Source: Fumia xinanensis (lineage in GTDB: Bacteria > Bacillota > Clostridia > Oscillospirales > Ruminococcaceae). Taken from it: a stretch of 64,000 bases of DNA. The notes beneath the pieces are model-generated. The model saw only the letters and a list, made by a program, of their open reading frames with translations, was not told the origin of the DNA and did not search any database. Both the position numbers and the translations under genes were made by a program. The DNA is taken from positions 124,001 to 188,000 of the forward strand of contig NZ_JACRSV010000004.1 in the NCBI RefSeq assembly GCF_014384905.1, read 5' to 3'. Position 1 is the stretch's first letter. Every line of letters starts with the position of its first letter. This document shows, piece by piece, positions 44,595 through 55,300 of this stretch.

Positions 44595-44618
44595 GGGCGC
44601 TGATTTTCACCAGCGCCC
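44595..44618 (-). terminator. terminator after hepT
   Basis: GGGCGCTG / CAGCGCCC with an 8-base loop and a T-rich tail on the minus strand, 15 bases after the HepT stop. Confidence 0.75.
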
Positions 44619-44632
44619 AGATTATGTTCAAC

Positions 44633-45049
44633 TCAAATTTCTAAATCCTCATCATCTTCCTCTGAAAAAGCAATTGAGTCGTCATTTAACAGCCGATTTG
44701 TTTGTATTTCCTCAAAACAAAAGGCTTTTAATTTTGGTATATCTTCGACTGCCGTTGACCAAATGACAGATAAGTCCATTTGCCCATAGCTATGTGCGAA
44801 AAAATTTCTCATGGATTTAATTGATTTCCATGGCATCCGATCTTTGGTAGCTATTCGGTATTCTTCGGACAAATGACCGGATAACTCGCCAATTTGCAAA
44901 ATATTCATGCTAATAGCATCTTTGTAGGCTAAATCGTTTTGAAAGATAGTATAGTCTTTTCCAAAACGTTCAATCAATTTCTCTATATTTTCGCAATATT
45001 TTAGGATGCGGTTTAAAATATCTATATTAGCTTGTGGAGAGTTCCTCAT
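44633..45049 (-). CDS. hepT: HepT-like HEPN toxin
   Basis: 138 residues from ATG 45049. RNFFAHSYG carries the R-x4-H-x-Y motif of HEPN RNases of the HepT family. Known HepT toxins cut RNA and are silenced when the MntA partner adds AMP to the motif tyrosine. The C-terminus adds an acidic tail, EEDDEDLEI, shared with unrelated proteins of this element. It overlaps the MntA gene by 23 bases. The pair probably stabilises the element or defends against phage. Confidence 0.85.
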   Translation of the reverse strand: MRNSPQANIDILNRILKYCENIEKLIERFGKDYTIFQNDLAYKDAISMNILQIGELSGHLSEEYRIATKDRMPWKSIKSMRNFFAHSYGQMDLSVIWSTAVEDIPKLKAFCFEEIQTNRLLNDDSIAFSEEDDEDLEI

Positions 45050-45365
45050 AAAGCAGTCTCTCATCCTTTCTGATATTTCGTATCATTTTCCGTGTCATCG
45101 GATCATGTTTGTTAGCCCTCAACGATTCTGTGGTAACTAAATCAAGAGACTTATTCAAAGCCTCCTCTAAGTCCGCATAGAGGCCCCCTAAAGCAAACAG
45201 CGAACGCAGGTTCGCGGCATCAATGCGCAAATCTATGTCGCTGGAGGCATCTGCTTCACCCCGCGCGTAGGAACCGAATAGATACATTTTGGAAACATGA
45301 TGATGCTTTGCAATCGGCGTTACAATATCGCGTATTTCGTCTATTGTGTAAATTTTTTCTGTCAT
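45027..45365 (-). CDS. mntA: MntA-like nucleotidyltransferase antitoxin
   Basis: 112 residues. GSYARGEADASSDIDL is the minimal nucleotidyltransferase motif (GSx10DxD). In the HepT-MntA system this enzyme moves AMP to HepT and so neutralises it. The gene comes first in the operon, behind AAGGAGGTGG and a sigma-70-type promoter, and overlaps hepT. Confidence 0.87.
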   Translation of the reverse strand: MTEKIYTIDEIRDIVTPIAKHHHVSKMYLFGSYARGEADASSDIDLRIDAANLRSLFALGGLYADLEEALNKSLDLVTTESLRANKHDPMTRKMIRNIRKDERLLYEELSTS

Positions 45366-45403
45366 TCAGTTCCACCTCCTTATGGGTATATCTTTTCAAC
45401 ATT

Positions 45404-45432
45404 AGTATATCACATTATAGCCTTGTTTTCAA
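45404..45432 (-). promoter_or_regulatory. promoter of mntA-hepT
   Basis: Minus strand TTGAAA (45432-45427), 17-base spacer, TATACT (45409-45404). The mntA start is 39 bases downstream. Confidence 0.6.
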
Positions 45433-45466
45433 GCGGCATAACTTATGTTGCTGACCTCGATCAGCT

Positions 45467-45910
45467 TCACAATTCAATATCTTCATATAACGCTTCCTTG
45501 TCTTTAACATCTTTAAACTTGGCGTAATCCTCGTCAATTGCTTTATTCAGGGATTCCATGATACACCGCAAACGATTTGCTTCTTCAAAGTCGGTACAGT
45601 CTTGAAAGGCATCATCTAAATAGGAATATACACATAAAGCATCCTCTAACTCCAAGTATATTTTAAGTCTATGTTCTCTTAGATTGTCAATGTCGATTAT
45701 AATTTCATCCCGTGTGGATGCCGGTAAAATAGAGTCATGTTCAATATATTCGTCCCAAAAATTTTCTTCGACCTGAGCAGGAATTACCCGAATCCCTTCA
45801 TCATCAACAAACAGCAAATTAAACGGCGTTTTTTCTCCATACTGAATCAACGGAAGCCTGGATAACACATCGTCCTCGTTGCCGGATAAACAGACATATT
45901 CCGATAGCAT
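45467..45910 (-). pseudogene. hypothetical protein, 5' end broken by a nonsense codon
   Basis: From ATG 45910 the frame gives 147 residues ending ALYEDIEL, again the acidic tail. Upstream, the same frame continues for 31 codons (VVAYLLYKHDEGSYTLQR) to an ATG at 46003 that overlaps the previous stop as ATGA, the normal coupling here. Codon 3 of that longer frame is TAA (45997-45995), one base from AAA. The intact protein would be 178 residues. Either it is a pseudogene or translation restarts at 45910, which has no clear ribosome site. Confidence 0.55.
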
Positions 45911-45999
45911 TGATTGATAAGCTTCTTTTTCAAATTTGACTCTCTGAAGTGTATAACTACCTTCATCATGCTTGTATAAAAGATAGGCTACAACTTATT

Positions 46000-47052
46000 T
46001 CATAATTCTAAATCCTCCTCGCTTTCTGCGTCTTTTGCAAATTCAGCTTCCAATTCAGTTATGCGCTGTTCATCCATATCACGAATCGACCGCCCTTGGC
46101 GGAGCTCGGTCAGCTCCAGATTGAAATCCTTTAGGTGCGGCGTGTGGATAGCGCAGATATATCCTTTTTCGGTGTATTTCTGAACATGCTTATGGGCGGC
46201 GTTCTGTCCCCAGTTTATTAAAATACCATCTTTGTTGCGGGCCAGGTAATCGTTGTCATATGCAAAGACAATCCGCTTAATTTCAGGATGCCAGGAAAGA
46301 TACCGTTCCAGCGCGCCGTCCCAAAGACAACCCAGGGAGATGCGGTGGTCTTGTCGCCAGTCGCCTCTATGCAGCTTCGTCAGCGTGGCATGGCTCAGCA
46401 TATCAATCGGCGCCTCACTGACAATTACAAGGTCACTTTTTCCCTCATAAAAAAACGGAAAACTCTTGTCGGAGTTTTCTGCATCCATTTTAAAGCTTTT
46501 TTGAGGGCTGCTTGCCCTCATAGCACAGTATTTCGGTGTGCCGTCCCTGTCATATCCCACAAAAACGGTGTTGCCGTATTTTGCTTCCTGAAATATCTTT
46601 TTGTCATTCATAAAATGGGAAACAATTTCAGCTTCAATCCCGCGTGTAGAGACAAGGTAGGCAAAGGCCCGCTTGAAATTGGCAGCCTTATCAGGCAGCA
46701 CCAACGGTTCTTTCGGTTTCGGAACATATGGTTTTATTTCGCGGACACTTGGGGTATAGTCCTCACTAAGCAGTTTGGCAACAGCTTCGGGAAATGACAG
46801 GTTTTCTTCCCGCATGACGAAATCAACCGCCCCACCTTTTATACCGTTGTCTGCGGCTGTCCATTGAAAAAAACGGTTGGATTCAGGAAAGAGATAGAGG
46901 CCGCCGCTGTGCTTCATGTGGATGGCTTTTCTGCCGCTTTTTTCCGCTTCGTACCCGTATTTTTCCGCAAGGGCGACAATATCCACACTGTTTGCCCTAT
47001 TGATTTCCTCAGCTGTGAAGCGACGATAGACACTTGTACTGCCTTGTCGCAT
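46000..47052 (-). CDS. Toprim/DUF3991 primase-like protein with DLEL tail
   Basis: 350 residues. A CHC2/DUF3991-like N-terminal region (YLFPESNRFFQWTAADNGIKGGAVDFV) is followed by a Toprim-like part with VIVSEAPIDMLSHATL and IVFAYDNDYLARNKDG. It probably makes or handles primers for single-stranded element DNA after transfer. The C-terminus is SEEDLEL. ATG 47052 is chosen for GGAGGTGATAAAT; a longer frame to 47109 lacks a ribosome site. Confidence 0.75.
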   Translation of the reverse strand: MRQGSTSVYRRFTAEEINRANSVDIVALAEKYGYEAEKSGRKAIHMKHSGGLYLFPESNRFFQWTAADNGIKGGAVDFVMREENLSFPEAVAKLLSEDYTPSVREIKPYVPKPKEPLVLPDKAANFKRAFAYLVSTRGIEAEIVSHFMNDKKIFQEAKYGNTVFVGYDRDGTPKYCAMRASSPQKSFKMDAENSDKSFPFFYEGKSDLVIVSEAPIDMLSHATLTKLHRGDWRQDHRISLGCLWDGALERYLSWHPEIKRIVFAYDNDYLARNKDGILINWGQNAAHKHVQKYTEKGYICAIHTPHLKDFNLELTELRQGRSIRDMDEQRITELEAEFAKDAESEEDLEL

Positions 47053-47079
47053 ATTTATCACCTCCAATAAAAAAGGATT

Positions 47080-47117
47080 TAATCTGCTGTTTGTCTCATA
47101 GGTATACAAGCAGATTA
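47080..47117 (-). terminator. long-loop hairpin after the 291-residue gene
   Basis: TAATCTGCT / AGCAGATTA with a 20-base loop, beginning at the stop codon at 47115, with a T-run (TTTTTT) downstream on the minus strand. Confidence 0.5.
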
Positions 47118-47990
47118 ACGTGCATATTCCAGTTCATCTGTGTCTTTCAGCTCGTGGATATATTCTTCGATGTCGAAGTTGTCACTTTCATATTGCAGAT
47201 TTTCAACGATGTTCTCAAACCCTTCCGGCATATATTCTTTGAGGTTATTTTGTAAGCTGCGAATATCGCCTAAAAAGCCCCAGCAACTGTCAATTTCAAC
47301 ATCCCCCTCAAAAAGCTGGAAACCGTAGCACTGATCGGTGAGATAATAGTCGTAGGTTTCTACCTCATTTTCCAGAACCGTTTGTACTTGTTTTATCACT
47401 TCGGGAGTTACAACCCCATACTCCTTCTCCATCATGTCACGATCGGCGTAAATCCAGCCAACTTGGCCGGAATCCCACGGACAGGAGAAGGGGGAGGTTG
47501 ACATGGTAATGCCGCTGTGATCGTATAGATACAGCGGCATCAAAACAATCTGGCCGGATTGTTCCAGCAAGGAAATCATTTCGAAGTTTTTCAGCGCCGA
47601 CAGGCAATCGTCCAGAAACCAGCAGGGGATGTCTCCACCTTTCAGAGACGCGGGATAACTTGACGTTTTGTACCAATCGGAGGACGCCAAACCGATATTT
47701 TCCCAAAGTTCCCACTCTCGATTGGAGCGATTGTATTGGAACTTTGCATCTGCGGCTTTTCCAGCCTTTATAAAGTCATAAATGGTTTTTGCATTGGAAG
47801 CATACGTCTGAAATAGTATTTGTGTTAGAAAATCCCGTGGTTCATCAAATTTATGTTGATCTCCCAATTGATAGTGGCTGTGCCAACAAACCATTTTCCC
47901 TAAATTGTCGGACTCTTTACGGGGGTTTAGCGGCATATCGTCCTCAGAAATGAGCAGGGTATATGGGGATTTATGCGCGACCATCGGCAT
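47115..47990 (-). CDS. hypothetical protein of conjugative elements
   Basis: 291 residues, soluble, with the conspicuous MPLYLYDHSGITMSTSPFS and CPWDSGQVGWIYADRD. Similar proteins are widespread in Clostridial elements and phages, from memory, without a known role. Low cysteine content and many aromatic residues. It ends DELEYAR. GGAGGCGATAATTC precedes the ATG. Confidence 0.6.
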   Translation of the reverse strand: MPMVAHKSPYTLLISEDDMPLNPRKESDNLGKMVCWHSHYQLGDQHKFDEPRDFLTQILFQTYASNAKTIYDFIKAGKAADAKFQYNRSNREWELWENIGLASSDWYKTSSYPASLKGGDIPCWFLDDCLSALKNFEMISLLEQSGQIVLMPLYLYDHSGITMSTSPFSCPWDSGQVGWIYADRDMMEKEYGVVTPEVIKQVQTVLENEVETYDYYLTDQCYGFQLFEGDVEIDSCWGFLGDIRSLQNNLKEYMPEGFENIVENLQYESDNFDIEEYIHELKDTDELEYAR

Positions 47991-48013
47991 GAATTATCGC
48001 CTCCAATAAAAAA

Positions 48014-48033
48014 GCCCCGTCAAATGACGGGGC
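48014..48033 (-). terminator. terminator after the HipA-like gene
   Basis: GCCCCGTCA / TGACGGGGC with a 2-base loop and a T-run (TTTTTT) on the minus strand. Confidence 0.85.
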
Positions 48034-48049
48034 AAATCAATACTGTTAT

Positions 48050-49288
48050 TTAGATTTCTAAATCTTCTTCACTATCACCGGAATAAGCAATATCGCGTTG
48101 GATGTCGTTCTGCCTGTTCGATATAGCCATATTGTGAATAAAATGGCTATGCTGCCTGACTTCTTCCGACAGCAATTTAATTCTGGTGTTCAGCCCACGG
48201 CAAAGTACGTTGCGCCGGGGTTCCTCTATAAATACCGAATCCTTTAGAATCTCATAAAATTCTTCTTCAATTCCTTCTAACGCGGATAAATCGAGCCAAT
48301 CAAAGGACTGCACCAACTTGATTTGCTCGGTATGGGTGGTTTTAAACGGTTTTGAAGGAAGCTTGGGCGAGTTGGCACGGATCAGGCTGGTGGGACTTGA
48401 AAACCACATGGAAGTGCCGTTGTCATAAATGGGGGCCATGCCAGTAAAGGAAAGTGTTTCGGCATTCCGTATGGCTCCAAAGTTGTTCAGATGTCTGTCC
48501 TCATTGACAATGAGATAGTCCAGTGTAATCATACGGTCGAGAAAATCAGGCACTCCGGGAATACCCAGTTCCTCGCAACATACGAGAAAGTGCTGGTAAA
48601 CAGACAGGTGATTCGGCTTTTTGATGGTCTGCATGATGTAATATGCGGAAATGAGTTCAGTGTCAGGGGTAATAAAATCCTCACAGACGGAATAGGGGTA
48701 TTCTTCCTGCATGGTAATCCCGTAGCTGACATGGGGAATCCCCAACCGGCGCATCACAGCGGAAGCCAGTACCTCATTGTACGGCTCCTGGCGGGTAGCA
48801 CCGCTTCCGCCTTTTAAAAGGCAACGTTTTCCGTCGATAATCGTCCATTTCTTTTTCAGCCATCCATCCGAGGTATTATCAGGGGACATAAGACTGATTT
48901 CGTCACCGGACGAACCCTTGCCGAAGAGGATATTTCCAACGTCATCAGAAAAGTCATTGTCAAAAAAGTTGACATTCTCCCAGGCAAGCCCGGAACCTTC
49001 TGGGCAAATCCAGTATTGGTCGGAAAGGGAAAGGCCAAAGCATTTATCCAAAAGCTGTTCTGTAGAGGATACGCTCAGTTCTTCCAGTGCGTCGCGGATT
49101 CCATCGCGGCTTGCGGGAATCGCCCGTCCCCGCCACCAGTCGTTTAAGGCGGCACGATTTCCCGCAGCAATACCCATCGGAAAATGCGCAGGAGCGTAAA
49201 TTTCATCTATACTGGAGACAGAACAGGTGTCGTCATCCAATGTGATTTGAGCGACAGGAATCTTTTTATGCATCAACGTACAGCGCAT
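48050..49288 (-). CDS. HipA-like serine/threonine kinase with DLEI tail
   Basis: 412 residues. The kinase catalytic part shows VNEDRHLNNFGAI (catalytic loop) and PIYDNGTSM (the DFG-equivalent). A nucleotide-binding lysine region, KRCLLKGGSGATRQEP, comes earlier. HipA kinases phosphorylate translation targets and cause growth arrest. Here no HipB antitoxin is adjacent, so it may instead be an element regulator. The tail reads SEEDLEI. It has its own promoter and terminator. Confidence 0.75.
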   Translation of the reverse strand: MRCTLMHKKIPVAQITLDDDTCSVSSIDEIYAPAHFPMGIAAGNRAALNDWWRGRAIPASRDGIRDALEELSVSSTEQLLDKCFGLSLSDQYWICPEGSGLAWENVNFFDNDFSDDVGNILFGKGSSGDEISLMSPDNTSDGWLKKKWTIIDGKRCLLKGGSGATRQEPYNEVLASAVMRRLGIPHVSYGITMQEEYPYSVCEDFITPDTELISAYYIMQTIKKPNHLSVYQHFLVCCEELGIPGVPDFLDRMITLDYLIVNEDRHLNNFGAIRNAETLSFTGMAPIYDNGTSMWFSSPTSLIRANSPKLPSKPFKTTHTEQIKLVQSFDWLDLSALEGIEEEFYEILKDSVFIEEPRRNVLCRGLNTRIKLLSEEVRQHSHFIHNMAISNRQNDIQRDIAYSGDSEEDLEI

Positions 49289-49329
49289 CAAAATCGCACC
49301 TCCTTTTAAAGTAAATAATACGATAATTT

Positions 49330-49358
49330 AGTATAACACAAAAATCAATCTTCTTCAA
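49330..49358 (-). promoter_or_regulatory. promoter of the HipA-like gene
   Basis: Minus strand TTGAAG (49358-49353), 17-base spacer, TATACT (49335-49330), about 40 bases before the start codon. Confidence 0.55.
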
Positions 49359-49380
49359 GAAACTGTCTTGTACAACCCTT

Positions 49381-52300
49381 CTATATCTCCGCCCCGGCAC
49401 AAACCGAAACCTGTTGAGCAGAACAGTTTCCTGTGTTTTCAGCCCCATCTTCATTTTCATCCATGATAATCTCCTCACTGTCATCCTTTCCAAGCTCCAG
49501 TTCGGTTTCCACTTCGGATAGCTGGGCGCTTTTTTCGGATAATTCCGCTTCATAGGGGAAGGGGGCACCGTATTGCTTTTTGGCGCTTTCAAGCTGTCCC
49601 TTGACGCTCTCCAGATCAAGGCTTTCTGCTTTTAGATACTGCGGTATCCTCTCTGTCAGATTTTCAAGCCTGGAAATCGTACCGATGGCGGTTTCGCCCA
49701 AATCGCAGCAGTATTTGTGTTCCCCGGCAATCTGAATATGTGGAAAAAACCAGGTATCTTTGTAGACAGACAGGGTAAACCCACGGTATTCGCCAATCAG
49801 CCTTTCCTTATCTTTGCTGTCTTTGAGCATACGGACGTACAACAGAAGCAGTTCACCCGCCTTGCCGCGCTCATCGTAGGTTTTACCCTCCAGCACAATA
49901 GAAAAGTCTTTGCCCTCTGTCTGCTTTAAGGAATCAACATCCGCAGAGATTTCCATGATATTTTTTTCGTGCTGTGCGATCTGCGCCGGATAGGTACGGG
50001 AGATCAGCCGTTCCAACTCAGACTGCTCATTTTCATGGTTTCTCTGTAAAAGCCGTAGCTCGGACACCCGGTTTTCCAGTTCCATCTTTATCAGTAACTG
50101 TGGATTATCGGTGGCAATGGCTTTAAACTGCGCAGCGTTCAGCACCGTTTCGTCAATATCCTCACAGGATCGGGCGATACATTTCCCGGTCATAATCTGT
50201 GTGATATAGCTTAATTTTTGCTGCTGAATCTGCCATAAATATGCGTCAAAGGTTCCAACAGTGATATAGTGGAAAATCATGATTTCGGGGTTAATATTTC
50301 CCTGCCGCAGGCCACGCCCATCTCTTTGGGTGATGTCCGACGGCTTCCAGGGTACATCCAGATGATGAAGGGCGATTACCCGATCCTGGACATTCACGCC
50401 AGTTCCCAGCTTGCCGGTACTTCCCAAAAGGATACGGATTTCGCCGCTTCGCATTTGTTCAAAGATAGCCTGCCGTTGGGCCTCCGATTTGGCGTCGTGA
50501 ATAAAGGCGATTTCATTCCCCGGGACGCCGCGCTCCATCAAACGCATTTTAATCTCATGGTACACGTTGACAAACTGCCCCGGTATCATTTCAAATTTTC
50601 CTTCGGACACCTCCTGCATCTCGATAACGTCTTTTGCTCCGGGGGTGGAAACATCGCAGAACACAAGCTGTGTCAGCCGGTCGGCGGCGGTATCCTCCCA
50701 AACACGGTAGAGATTGTTAATGCAGAAGTTTAGCTTAGTTTGAGGATCATTGGGAGCTGTCTTATCAATCAACCGGGGATCAATGGCCATCAGCCGGGCT
50801 TCACCGGTCAACTTAAGCATATTGTCCTCACGGGGATCGACCCTCTTTGTGCGGATGGCCTCGGCGCGCTGAACAAACTCCTCCATGATTTTTTTCTGGT
50901 ATTCTGTCGCGTCGGTGGAAATTACTTCGGCCCTGCCGCCTTTGATGGCCGGACGGCTGAGATGGAGCATATCGGCGGTCTGAATGTCGGCTACTAAACG
51001 AAACGCCTGCATCAGTTCCGGTAGATTCACGAACTTTGAAAACCGTTGGCGCATCCGCCAGCCGCCGCCCTCCGGCGTAATCTCCAAAGACGATACAATC
51101 CGCCCAAAGGTAGCCGCCCAACTGTCAAAATCCGCAACTCCCAGGTCACGCAGGACATTGGGCTCCAGATACCGCATCATGACGTACAATTCCGACATAG
51201 AGTTGCTGATAGGCGTACCGGTGGCAAATACCACGCCGCGTCCGTTGTTGATACTCTGTAGGTATTGGCATTTCAGCATCATGTCGTAGGCGCGCTGGGA
51301 AGATGAGGTGTTAATACCAGCTACACGGGATAATTTCGTATAGACAAAGCAGTTTTTATACATATGGGCCTCATCTACGAACATGAAATCAATGCCCAGT
51401 TCCTCAAAGCTCAAAAGGTCGTCTTTCTTTTCTTCGGCTGACAGCTTCTCAAGATTTGCCTCCAAATTCATTTTAAACCGTACCATTTGTTTCACCGTCC
51501 AGTTTTCCCCTTTTTCTTCCTTGGCGCGCTCTATTGCATAGGAAATTTGGTTGATTTGCTCCTGTATCTGTATTGCCTGCCGCTTTGCCGAAATCGGGAT
51601 GCGTTCAAATTGCGAATGGGCGAGGATGACCGCGTCATAATCCCCCATGGCGATGCGGGATACATAACGGTTGCGGTTTTTGGCACTGAAATCCTCGACG
51701 GTGGATACCAGGAGGTTTGCATTGGGAAAAAAGCGGTAGAATTCCGTCGCCCATTGCCCTACCAACGGGTTTGGGACAACGTATACCGGCTTTTGGATGG
51801 CGCCTAAGTTTTTTAAAAACATCCCGGCCGCAATCAGCGCCGCAGTCTTGCCAGCTCCCACTTCGTGGGCTGCCAGCCCCGTCCCGGAGTAAATGACGCG
51901 GGCGGCAAAATCCGCCTGATGGGGCCGCAACTTTTCTTCCTCTGACATGCCGGGGAAAATGAGGTGGCTCCCATCATATTGGCGGGGGACAAAGACGTTA
52001 AAGCGATCGTTGTAGATTTTGAGAAGCGTATCCCGCCGTTTAGCGTCTTTCCAAATCCAGGCGGCAAATGCCTCTTTGATTTGAGACTGCTTTGCCCGCG
52101 CAATCCGTGTTTCAGTAGTATTGATAACGTATTTTTCTTTTTTCTGGCCGGTAATGGGGTCTCTATACTCTACCTTATCCCGGACAGTGGCGCTTTTCTG
52201 GTTCAAACAATCCTCATAGATTTCATAGGCGTTTTTCCGCTCTGTGCCGTAAGTTTTGGTTGCCTGGACAGAATCCGGTTCCAACGTTTTTCCGTTGATA

Positions 52301-55300
52301 TACCACGCCGTGGTATACTCCATATACTCCAGCGTAATCCGATTCCGGTTGTATCTCTCCTCACTCGTTGCCCGGTTATACACGGCTGTCTCAAAGGTTT
52401 CATACATGAATTGCTGGTAATACTCGATGGGAATCCAGGGCGTACCGATGGAAGTATCAATATCGGCGGGCTTTAACGGCGCGGGTTGGATCGCCTCCAG
52501 AGCCGTCACATTCCGAGTGAACAGGTCGGGGGCTTCCTCTGCCTTGATTTTGGCGTACAGCAGTTTATCCCTGACATTCCCCGACAGGTATTCTTCGGCG
52601 GTTTCCCATCCTTCCAGGATATTGCCGTAATAGGAACGGGGATTGAGGTACACCTTATCGCCCAATTCTTCGATCAGTTCATGGGGCTCCTTTCCCGTCA
52701 GGGAGAACATATACCCTAGGTCAATCTTTAACCTTGTGTTGAGTGAAAGGTACAGGGCTTCTTCGGCAGTGTCGCAATGGTCGGGGAGGATACGGGGATG
52801 GATGGTGGCTTTGCTGAAAATCTGCGCTTTTTCCCAACGGACGGTTCCGTCCTTTTCCTTGACTTCGTTTTCGATGGAGCGAAGCAAGGGAAACTGGTCG
52901 TCGTCCGAAAAGACGAGGATATTCCCTTTGCTGTTAATGACGCCGTGCTTTTTGACAAAGCGGTCGTACACCTCATTCAAGACCGCCTGCTTGTCCTTTA
53001 ATTCCGATTCTGCATAAGGGGGATGGGACTGAATGCTGATAACATCCAAAAGGGCCGTGCGGATTTCGCACAGTCCTTTAATTCGTTCCGCTTTTTTGCC
53101 GGTATACGGCTGCGGGATTAGCTCGTTTTTTTCACAAAAGAAAATTTTATTTTCGATTATTTGATAGGTATAGTTTTTCGTTCCTTCAGGGGCGGGCATA
53201 TACAGAGCTACTTTTTCTTCGATTTCATCCGGCAGTTTGGCAGGCGGCAAATTAGGTTTCGCCTCAAACGTCGCTTTCAGGTTGCCGATAGCCTTTTCCA
53301 TCTCAGCGTACAGATCGTACCCCTCCGGCGCGATACAGGCTGTCCCATCATCCCGGCCGTACATATTTTTGCTCCGTTGCATTTCGCCGAGTATCATTTC
53401 CGGGTGACGGTGAAAATACAGGTTGTACGCTATCCATTTCGGCGCCCTTTCCAGCTCAGTCTTAATCCAATCGGGGTAATCTTGATCGGAAAATTCAATG
53501 GGCTGCGCCCGCTTTTTCAGGAAAATGATGTCGGATGTGACCTCGGTACCGGCAATGGCCTTGAACGCCGTATTGGGGAGGCGCAGCGCACCGATGAACT
53601 CCGCACGTCTGGCGATGTATTTCCGCACCGAAGAATCCCCTTTATCCATCGTGCCTTTGGTAGTGATATATGCGATAATGCCACCCGGTTTTGTCAGGTC
53701 AATGGATTTGGCTATGAAGTAGTCGTGAATTAGGAAATCTTCGTCCTTATACCGGTAATCGTACACTTTGATGCTGTTAAATGGGATATTCCCAATACAG
53801 ACATCAAAGCTGTTGTCCTCATATTGGGCTGATTCAAATCCTTTCACCTGAATGTCTGCTTCTGGGTAGAGCAGTCGGGCAATTCGGCCGGTAATGGAGT
53901 CGATTTCGGTGCCATAGAGCTTTGTCCCATACAGAGATTCCGGCAGTACCGAGAAGAAATTCCCTGTACCCGTCGCCGGATCGAGAATCTTTCGATCCGG
54001 GCCACCTGTAAAACCAAAACTTTCCACCGCTTTGTAGATATATTTGATCAGTTCGGGATCGGTATAGTAGGCGGTGAGGGTGGATTCCATCGCCGCTTTG
54101 TATTCTTCCGGGGTCAGAAGGCTTTTTAGCTCCTGATATTCCTTTGACCAGCCATCAGATTTTTCATTAAACACGTTGGACAGGCCACCCCATCCACAAT
54201 AACGGGCAAGGACAATTTGTTCTTCCCGCGTCAGCGACCGCTGACGTGGGTGGCTAGGACGGCGTTCTGCTTCGATCTGCCGCAGCAGTTTAATCGCTGT
54301 GACGTTTGCCTGATACTTGGATTTCTCCCCGCGGGGGTACAAATCCATACCAGCCGTGTACCGAAAATTTTGAGGAACGGGTTCTGGAGAAATGGAAGCC
54401 GGAAGCTTTGCATCCTCATCAGGAAGGGAGGGTTCCGATTCAGTACCGGGGAGTTGTCCATTCATCTTATCCTCATCCAACCGGACAAAGACACGGGTTG
54501 GTCGGAGTTCCCGCAGTTCATTTTCCAACCGATATTGTATATCCTCTAAATCATCCATGTCTGCCGATTGAACCGAGGATAGAATGCCTCCATTATTTAA
54601 AACGGAATCATATTTCTTGTATTCAGCGATAATATCCTCTAAGTCGTTTTTTGCACGGACAAAATCAGGATTTTCAATTGAAAAGGTGATAGCGTCGTAG
54701 AGGGCTTTTCCGTCCTCTGTCAGAAGCCCCCACTCTATTTCGACATCGGGATATTGTTTCTGTAAATACCGAAGCAGGCGAGTGGCATATCCTTGTCTGC
54801 GGTATTCCGGCAAGATTTCAATCATGCTGATTTTCGGAACACCTTCATAGACACTGTACTGCATGAAACCGACCGGGATTTCCCCTTTGTATATCGTCAT
54901 TTCCATGTCGATCTGCCCGTTATGGGCGTCTATCATTTCATCGAGGATTTTGATTCCCTCATCGATATTCGGTTCGACTGTTTCTGTTCCCGCAGCTTCG
55001 GTGGATTTTTCCGATTCATCCAGATACCGGCCCTCATTCTCCGATGGGAAAAGCGAAAGCTGTTCGGTATCCTCTTTGAAGTTCGGGACCGACAGCGGGG
55101 AAAGGGCGAGTTCCTGTTCCGGTGCGGGCTCTTCTACTACGTCAAATGTGATTTCCCGTTCCTCGCCGTCTACCATTTCAACAGCCCGGACAGATTCATA
55201 ACCCTGAGAAGCAATGTTGGAGAGCCAATTAGAGAGAAACGAATTGAGTTCTTTTTGGAGCTTCGGCCGGTAGCCTCCCTCTGTAAAAACCTCCTGGTAG

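Noticed and set aside
53161..53733. Plus-strand frame of 190 codons opposite the helicase/methylase gene
   Set aside because: It runs antisense within a clear gene with conserved motifs, has no ribosome site, and its composition is that of a shadow frame. The same holds for 51964-52476, 55715-56287 and other plus-strand frames in 17.6-62 kb.
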